Both the position numbers and the translations under genes were made by a program. Positions 31,223 through 34,096 of a stretch of DNA of 34,096 nucleotides are shown here, piece by piece. Numbering within the stretch: the stretch's first letter is position 1; every line of letters begins with the position of its first letter. The notes beneath the pieces were generated by a model. That model was not told where the DNA came from. It searched no databases and worked only from the letters and a program-made list of their open reading frames with translations. The DNA comes from a virus: the IMG/VR virus record IMGVR_UViG_3300045241_000082, positions 1 to 34,096 of that record; one strand, written 5' to 3'.

Positions 31223-31734
31223 CGCCGAGCGCGGACGACATTTTCGGCAACCGGTCACCCAGGGGTGCGATCCGCTCGCCCGACCTGGCGCGACAACTCT
31301 GCACGTATGAAGACCTGCGGATTGGCAACATCACCCCGACCGACCTCGATGGCCTGATCGAGTACCGGGGCGAAGCACTCATTCTCATCGAGCTCAAGTT
31401 CGGCGAACAACCGCTCGGCGTCGGTCAACAGCGCGCGTTCGTGCAGTTGATCGATTGGATTCCGGTTGGGGTGCGCGCGTGCCTCATGGTCGCGCAGCAT
31501 TTCGAGTCGAGCCCGACCGTGGTCATCGACGCCGCCGCGTGCCCCGTGCGCGAGTACTACTTCCGCGGGGAATGGCGCTCGCTGCAACGGCCCGCCACGC
31601 TCAAAGAACTCGTGTTCCGGTTTCTCAGAGTGCCGCTCGAGACGCCACTCGCGGTGTCGCGTGTGCGCCGCGATGAGCGGATCGATATGTCGAACTTGGC
31701 GAACTATCGGCCCGAGCGTTTACCAGGGACGTGA
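31210..31734 (+). CDS. PD-(D/E)XK nuclease-like protein
   Basis: This 174-residue protein has the signature of a PD-(D/E)XK nuclease: Asp47 in TDLDGLIEY, then ALILIELKFGE with Glu61 and Lys63, and Gln74. ATG 31210 lies 12 bases before the methylase stop; a GTG three codons upstream is possible. Its substrate is unknown. It could protect the phage, attack host DNA, or act with the adjacent methylase as a restriction pair, but nothing proves it. Confidence 0.7.
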   Translation: MAILTPSADDIFGNRSPRGAIRSPDLARQLCTYEDLRIGNITPTDLDGLIEYRGEALILIELKFGEQPLGVGQQRAFVQLIDWIPVGVRACLMVAQHFESSPTVVIDAAACPVREYYFRGEWRSLQRPATLKELVFRFLRVPLETPLAVSRVRRDERIDMSNLANYRPERLPGT

Positions 31735-32133
31735 CGGACGTGACGACACCAGCACGACAGCGCGATCTTCGGGGCGCTGCGGATTCAACACCGAAGGCGA
31801 ACGGTCGACTCGCGCGTGGAAGCGCCGAGACGCGATTAGATGCCAACCGCGCGGCTACAAGGCGCGGGACCCGACGCGGGAGACTTCGAGCGACCGGGCA
31901 ACGTGGTTTGTACGTCTGCCCTCACGACCCGGGCCCAACGCGCGTGATCGTCGGATGCGCCGACGACACGAATAGTTCGAGTCTTGCGGAACGAAAAAAG
32001 ATGGGCCGCCGCGCACGCTGAGGCGACCCGGGCGAGGCGTTCTGACCAGTCGCGTGAGGGGATCGAACCCGCATCGCTTGCGATCTGATAGATCGCGAGG
32101 AAAGAGGGCGGTCTGTACGAACGGAGGACACCG
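31735..32133. other. Long gene-poor stretch
   Basis: I see no convincing gene here. The open frame at 31731-32021 is Arg-rich, low in complexity, and probably spurious. A tRNA T-arm-like sequence (GGGTTCGATCCC on the minus strand, about 32060-32070) is present, but no acceptor stem, D arm or CCA fits around it. A perfect hairpin GCGATC-TGATA-GATCGC occurs at 32080-32096. It may hold a promoter or an unrecognised RNA. Confidence 0.4.
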
Positions 32134-32349
32134 ATGGCTGCACGCTATTCCCATCCCGACAAGACCTGGCCGTTCGGACGCGAGACGGCGAGCTGCCCAC
32201 GCTGTAACGGCACGGGCAGCGACAAGCAAAAAGTTCTCGACTACCTGCTCTCGCGCTTGCCGCCCGACCGGATGACGCTCGCCGTCAACTGCGACGCGTG
32301 TGACGGCCGCGGGCGCGTGCTCGTCGAGCCCGTCGCGAAGCGAGCGTGA
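32134..32349 (+). CDS. Small DnaJ-type zinc-finger protein
   Basis: This 71-residue protein has two DnaJ-like Cys motifs, CPRCNGTG (21-28) and CDACDGRG (53-60), linked by a helix. They probably bind one zinc. ATG 32134 has GGAGG well placed. It opens the last operon segment. Its Cys pattern resembles that of the protein at 778-1452. Function unknown. Confidence 0.65.
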   Translation: MAARYSHPDKTWPFGRETASCPRCNGTGSDKQKVLDYLLSRLPPDRMTLAVNCDACDGRGRVLVEPVAKRA

Positions 32350-32352
32350 GCG

Positions 32353-32565
32353 ATGCCTGAGAAGCCGACACCAGAGGAACAACGGATGCTCAAGGACGCC
32401 GCCGCGCTCGCCGCCGACGTGCTGCTGCCCCAGCTCGTGAAACGCCGCGGCGGGTCGATGCAATCGATCCGCGCGCTCAAAGCCTTCGTGAAAAACGTCG
32501 AGGGCTGCGAGCCGCACGAAATCCAGGCGGCGATCCGCTGGCTCGTCGCGCGGTTCGGAGCGTGA
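32353..32565 (+). CDS. Small helical hypothetical protein
   Basis: This 70-residue protein is all helical (KDAAALAADVLLPQLVKRRG, IRALKAFVKNVEGCEPHEIQ). No motif or family was recognised. It starts three bases after the preceding stop and its stop overlaps the next start (GTGA). Confidence 0.55.
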   Translation: MPEKPTPEEQRMLKDAAALAADVLLPQLVKRRGGSMQSIRALKAFVKNVEGCEPHEIQAAIRWLVARFGA

Positions 32566-32777
32566 TCGTGGAATGGACGACGGCAACGTTCGGGTGTTGG
32601 TGCGGGTTGTGTGGGTGCCGCCTCGAGCCGGGTGCGCGCATCGCGCTCCTCACCACGCACAGGAAGATTCGCTGCGCCGCGTGCGTGCCGGTGCGGCTCG
32701 TCCTCGACGATGACGACACGCCCACCGCCCAGGACCTGCCGGTCGATGCGCCCGAGGTCGACGCCGATGGGCGCTAA
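32562..32777 (+). CDS. Small zinc-binding protein
   Basis: This 71-residue protein has FGCWCGLCGCRL and RCAAC, giving several Cys pairs for zinc, and an acidic tail. It starts at GTG 32562 over the previous stop. Function unknown. It overlaps the next gene start at 32767. Confidence 0.55.
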   Translation: MIVEWTTATFGCWCGLCGCRLEPGARIALLTTHRKIRCAACVPVRLVLDDDDTPTAQDLPVDAPEVDADGR

Positions 32778-33012
32778 CACACGGCATCCCGGTATCCGAG
32801 AATCCGTGAATGTGCGGCTCGTCACCGTCGAGGTCTCGTTCAGCGACCCCGAGCTCGCGATTCTCGATGAACTCCGCGCGCGCCTGCGGCTCGCATCGGA
32901 CGCCGATCTGATTCGAGTGGCGCTCTGGATCTACGCGCGCGGGCAGAACCTCGCAGTGCCGTCGCCGCTCTTCGCCGTCGACGGGTTGCCTGGGCGGCAA
33001 CGTTCCACGTGA
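32767..33012 (+). CDS. Small ribbon-helix-helix-like protein
   Basis: This 81-residue protein may start at ATG 32767 or, more simply, at GTG 32806 (VNVRLVTVEVSF). From there it shows a strand and two helices (DPELAILDELRARLRLASDA, LIRVALWIYARGQNL), the ribbon-helix-helix arrangement. It is probably a DNA-binding regulator of this late-early operon. Confidence 0.55.
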   Translation: MGANTRHPGIRESVNVRLVTVEVSFSDPELAILDELRARLRLASDADLIRVALWIYARGQNLAVPSPLFAVDGLPGRQRST

Positions 33013-33017
33013 CACCC

Positions 33018-33263
33018 ATGAGCGCGACGATTGAAGTGTGGGCCGACACGCGCGGCCGCGGACGCTGCCGCGGGATCAACTGCGGGGCCGCGGGCACGTG
33101 GTACGAGACACTCGCCGGCAAAAAGATGCTGTTCACGGGTGAGCCCGTCGCACTGACAACCCGTCGCGACGAATCGAGTGGGCGACTGATCGAGGCGCTC
33201 GACTTCGAGGCCGTGCACTGGCGGTCGTGCCCAGACTGGCTCGCGTTCAAGACCCGCAAATGA
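33018..33263 (+). CDS. Small Cys-containing hypothetical protein
   Basis: This 81-residue protein has RCRGINCGAAGTWYETLAGK near the start and HWRSCPDW near the end, giving Cys and His residues that could bind zinc. ATG 33018 follows an in-frame GTG at 33009, which is an alternative start. It overlaps the RusA start (ATGA). Function unknown. Confidence 0.55.
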   Translation: MSATIEVWADTRGRGRCRGINCGAAGTWYETLAGKKMLFTGEPVALTTRRDESSGRLIEALDFEAVHWRSCPDWLAFKTRK

Positions 33264-33688
33264 TCGCGCCGCTCGTCTTCACCGTCGCCGGATCCATCGC
33301 CACAAAGGGGTCGACGCGCGCGTTTCCGTACCGACGCAAGGACGGGCGCATCGGCGTCAGCGTCACGCACGCGAACCGACGCACGACGGGCGACCAACTG
33401 CGCATCGCCTGGGCCGCACAAGACGCCATGCTGGCAACTCACCGAGAACCGTTCGTCGGAGCGGTCGCCGTGCGCATTGACGTGTTTCTCGCGCGGCCTG
33501 ATTCGGTCAAGCGCGCGCTACCGACGGTCAAACCCGACCTCGACAAACTGGTGCGGCTCGTGCTCGATGCGCTCGCCCGGGTGGTGTTCGGCGACGACGC
33601 CGTCGTGTGTCGCCTCAACGCGCGGAAGCGCTACGCCGCGAGCGTGGCGCACCCGTACGTGAGCATCGAAGTCTCGGAGGATGCGTGA
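33260..33688 (+). CDS. rusA: RusA-like Holliday junction resolvase
   Basis: This 142-residue enzyme cuts four-way DNA junctions during recombination and before packaging. The family signature is clear: KPDLDKLVRLVLDALARVVF (91-110) with Asp93 and Asp95, then GDDAVV with Asp112/113, and the Lys-containing NARKRYA. ATG 33260 overlaps the previous stop. Confidence 0.88.
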   Translation: MIAPLVFTVAGSIATKGSTRAFPYRRKDGRIGVSVTHANRRTTGDQLRIAWAAQDAMLATHREPFVGAVAVRIDVFLARPDSVKRALPTVKPDLDKLVRLVLDALARVVFGDDAVVCRLNARKRYAASVAHPYVSIEVSEDA

Positions 33689-34032
33689 TGCCATCCGCAC
33701 CCCTGCGCTTCTGCGCCACACCCGGGTGCCAACGACGGGTTGTGCGTGGGCGCTGCGCCGAGCACGCCGAGGCCCGTCGACGGCGGCATGTCTACGCGTA
33801 CACGGACAACTCGCTGTACTCGGCGGCCTGGCGACGGCTGCGCGAGGTCTGGCTGGCCGTGCACCCGTGGTGCGTGGGCTGCGGGCGGCTCGCCAACGAG
33901 GTCGATCACATCGTGCCGCACCGTGGGAGCCTGGACCTGTTCTGGGACCAAGGGAACTGGCAATCGATGTGCCGCCCGTGCCACTCACGCAAGACCGCGA
34001 GCGAAGTGTTGAACGTCGAGGCTGACCAATGA
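33688..34032 (+). CDS. HNH endonuclease, packaging-associated
   Basis: This 114-residue protein has a C-terminal HNH motif: WCVGCGRLANEVDHIVPHRG (61-80), Asn90 in DQGNWQSMC, and CRPCHSRKT (95-103), with zinc Cys pairs at 62/65 and 95/98. A further Cys cluster lies at the N-terminus. HNH proteins beside terS are known to help the terminase cut at cos sites. ATG 33688 has GGAGG upstream. It is the last full gene of the window, consistent with closing onto terS at position 299. Confidence 0.88.
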   Translation: MPSAPLRFCATPGCQRRVVRGRCAEHAEARRRRHVYAYTDNSLYSAAWRRLREVWLAVHPWCVGCGRLANEVDHIVPHRGSLDLFWDQGNWQSMCRPCHSRKTASEVLNVEADQ

Positions 34033-34096
34033 CCTGGCGACGCGATCCGACCGCCCGGGGGGAGGGTCGAGGCCCGAGGCCGCGAGGAGTAGGGAG
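34029..34096 (+). CDS. Partial short frame open at window end
   Basis: A short Arg/Gly-rich frame starts at ATG 34029, overlapping the HNH stop. It is still open at the end. If the genome is circular it would continue into position 1 and end at TAG 53-55, giving about 40 residues. The low complexity makes a real gene doubtful. Confidence 0.2.
   Translation, partial: MTWRRDPTARGEGRGPRPRGVG

Noticed and set aside
31731-32021. 96-residue open frame starting at GTG
   Set aside because: Arg-rich and low-complexity, overlaps the stop of the previous gene, no motif; looks like chance openness in GC-rich DNA.
32041-32117. Possible minus-strand tRNA gene
   Set aside because: Only the T-loop looks right. 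The T stem has a mismatch and no acceptor stem, D arm or CCA can be drawn.

Overview
This window looks like the essentially complete genome, about 34 kb and GC-rich, of a temperate tailed phage of siphovirus type. It carries a P27-type small terminase, an HK97-like large terminase, a fused protease/capsid protein, an HK97-like portal, gp6/gp7/gp10-type connector proteins, a tail tube protein, a tape-measure protein of 1070 residues, a hub and a tail fibre. No contractile-sheath gene was recognised. Many genes start with GTG or TTG and overlap the previous stop (ATGA, GTGA, TGATG). The host is unknown. The GC content, Sec signal peptides and a tRNA gene with encoded CCA suggest a high-GC, probably Gram-negative bacterium such as an acidobacterium, but that is a guess.

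Layout. 1-7.4 kb: packaging and head genes (terS, two hypotheticals, terL, a ParB-like/DNA methyltransferase, a ribbon-helix-helix protein, the protease-capsid fusion and a small head protein). 7.4-12.3 kb: portal, a collagen-like protein, gp6-like connector, an MptE/DUF115-like protein, gp7-like adaptor, gp10-like protein and a LamG/tail-terminator fusion. 12.3-21.7 kb: tail tube, tail chaperone with a probable frameshifted extension, tape measure, hub, an S74 tail fibre with a signal peptide, and a small exported protein. 21.7-23.2 kb: a glycosyltransferase and a SAM methyltransferase, probably modifying virion glycans. 23.2-25.1 kb, mostly minus strand: a membrane protein, an XRE regulator, the attP site (3' half of a tRNA-Arg gene), a fusion of an XRE DNA-binding domain to a truncated tyrosine recombinase, and a divergent promoter region. 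25.1-34.1 kb, plus strand: Cro-like and excisionase-like regulators, a recombination module (possible annealing protein, PD-(D/E)XK exonuclease), many small zinc-binding proteins, a Dam-like methylase, a second PD-(D/E)XK protein, RusA and an HNH endonuclease.

The genes fit a standard temperate cycle. The divergent promoters at 24.9-25.05 kb share an operator-like sequence lying exactly in each -35/-10 spacer, and set the recombinase fusion against the early operon. HNH followed by terS (joining window end to start) is the usual order around a cos site. An intact attP with phage genes on both sides means the sequence is the unintegrated phage form, not an integrated prophage.

The most unusual points are the XRE-recombinase fusion that lacks the usual N-terminal half of an integrase, the arm-type repeats around attP, the lectin-tail terminator fusion, a tail fibre with a Sec signal peptide next to glycan-modifying enzymes, and a perfect 11-bp hairpin with GATC in its loop inside the Dam-like gene. 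No lysis enzyme, helicase, primase or polymerase was recognised.
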